5,592 nt of DNA from Actinomycetota bacterium. GTDB lineage: Bacteria; Actinomycetota; Acidimicrobiia; Spongiisociales; UBA11373. Location of the stretch: contig DNGH01000276.1 in NCBI GenBank assembly GCA_003486285.1, forward strand, positions 1 through 5,592, in the 5' to 3' direction. Shown in pieces: positions 5,472 to 5,592 of the stretch; position 1 is the stretch's first letter, and the number at the start of each line of letters is the position of its first letter. The position numbers and the translations under genes are program-made. A model generated the notes under the pieces. The model was given only the letters and a program-made list of their open reading frames with translations, did not search any database and was not told the DNA's origin.

Positions 5472-5503
5472 TGAGATCTCAGACATCAGATCTCAGATGT
5501 CAG
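5472..5503. repeat. Family B heptamer array, left arm
   Basis: After a 10-bp palindrome TGAGATCTCA (5472-5481) there are 7-nt-period units starting at 5479: TCAGACA, TCAGATC, TCAGATG, TCAG. It begins 5 nt after the crgA stop. Internal arms GACATC (5482-5487) and GATGTC (5496-5501) could also form a small hairpin. The unit differs from the family A unit CCAGTCA at about two of seven positions, so the two families may be related. Confidence 0.7.
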
Positions 5504-5541
5504 GAATGGTCGAATCACAGGGTTGTCATTCGTCCCCAGCG

Positions 5542-5561
5542 CTGTCCACAGCTGTGGAAAA
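5542..5561. promoter_or_regulatory. Head-to-head pair of DnaA-box-like sequences
   Basis: CTGTCCACA (5542-5550) differs by one base from TTGTCCACA, a common actinobacterial DnaA box. TGTGGAAAA (5553-5561) is, on the other strand, TTTTCCACA, one base from TTATCCACA. They share a 12-bp perfect palindrome, CCACAGCTGTGG (5546-5557). The pbpA-pknB-crgA neighbourhood is origin-proximal in mycobacteria, which makes DnaA binding plausible. Two boxes alone do not make an origin, and chance or another factor remains possible. Confidence 0.4.
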
Positions 5562-5562
5562 G

Positions 5563-5592
5563 TCTGAGTTTCTGAGATCTGACATCTGACAT
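5563..5592. repeat. Family B heptamer array, right (inverted) arm, cut by the window end
   Basis: Units TCTGAGT, one extra T, then TCTGAGA, TCTGACA, TCTGACA and T run to the last base. The stretch 5571-5589 matches the reverse complement of 5479-5497 at 17 of 19 positions, so both arms form one inverted element around a loop of about 70 nt that contains the DnaA-like pair. The array probably continues beyond the window. Confidence 0.7.

Overview
The window is high-GC DNA (strong G/C bias at third codon positions) with five genes, all on the + strand. Gene content points to an actinobacterium. A class B penicillin-binding protein (PbpA type) is followed by a membrane Ser/Thr kinase with extracellular PASTA repeats (PknB type), and the septation membrane protein CrgA lies further on. 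In mycobacteria pbpA, pknB and crgA lie in this order on one strand, close to the replication origin. The Thr-rich lipoprotein and leaderless-looking promoters would fit an acidimicrobial-type lineage, but that placement is inference.

Layout. Positions 1-891 are the C-terminal part of the PBP transpeptidase domain; the 5' end lies outside the window. The 122-nt gap after it holds a large inverted repeat of heptamer arrays (891-969), a small hairpin (970-986) and a -10-like element that suggests leaderless initiation of the kinase gene at GTG 1014. The kinase (1014-3641, 875 aa) has a complete catalytic domain, one membrane segment, five ordinary PASTA repeats and two divergent cysteine-containing PASTA-like domains. 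The next gap carries a 22-bp perfect palindrome (3655-3676) upstream of a GntR-family regulator with an FCD-type effector domain (3752-4372). Next comes a secreted lipoprotein with a Thr-rich stalk (4440-5153), a short heptamer array, then crgA (5224-5466). The last 126 nt contain no gene. They hold a second, related heptamer family in inverted orientation, flanking a head-to-head pair of DnaA-box-like sequences (5542-5561).

How the parts fit. PbpA, PknB and CrgA all act in peptidoglycan synthesis and septation: the PBP crosslinks, the kinase probably senses wall fragments or lipid II through PASTA repeats, and CrgA is a divisome scaffold or regulator. The GntR regulator and the lipoprotein have their own promoter or ribosome-binding signals and look like inserted neighbours rather than obvious parts of the wall module. 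No pknA homologue lies between the PBP and the PASTA kinase.

The points most worth a second look are the heptamer arrays that start at or just after three of the five stop codons, the cysteine-bearing C-terminal extension of the kinase ectodomain, the palindrome before the GntR gene, and the DnaA-like dyad. I found no RNA gene, insertion sequence or CRISPR array, and nothing that amounts to a clearly new defence or mobile system.
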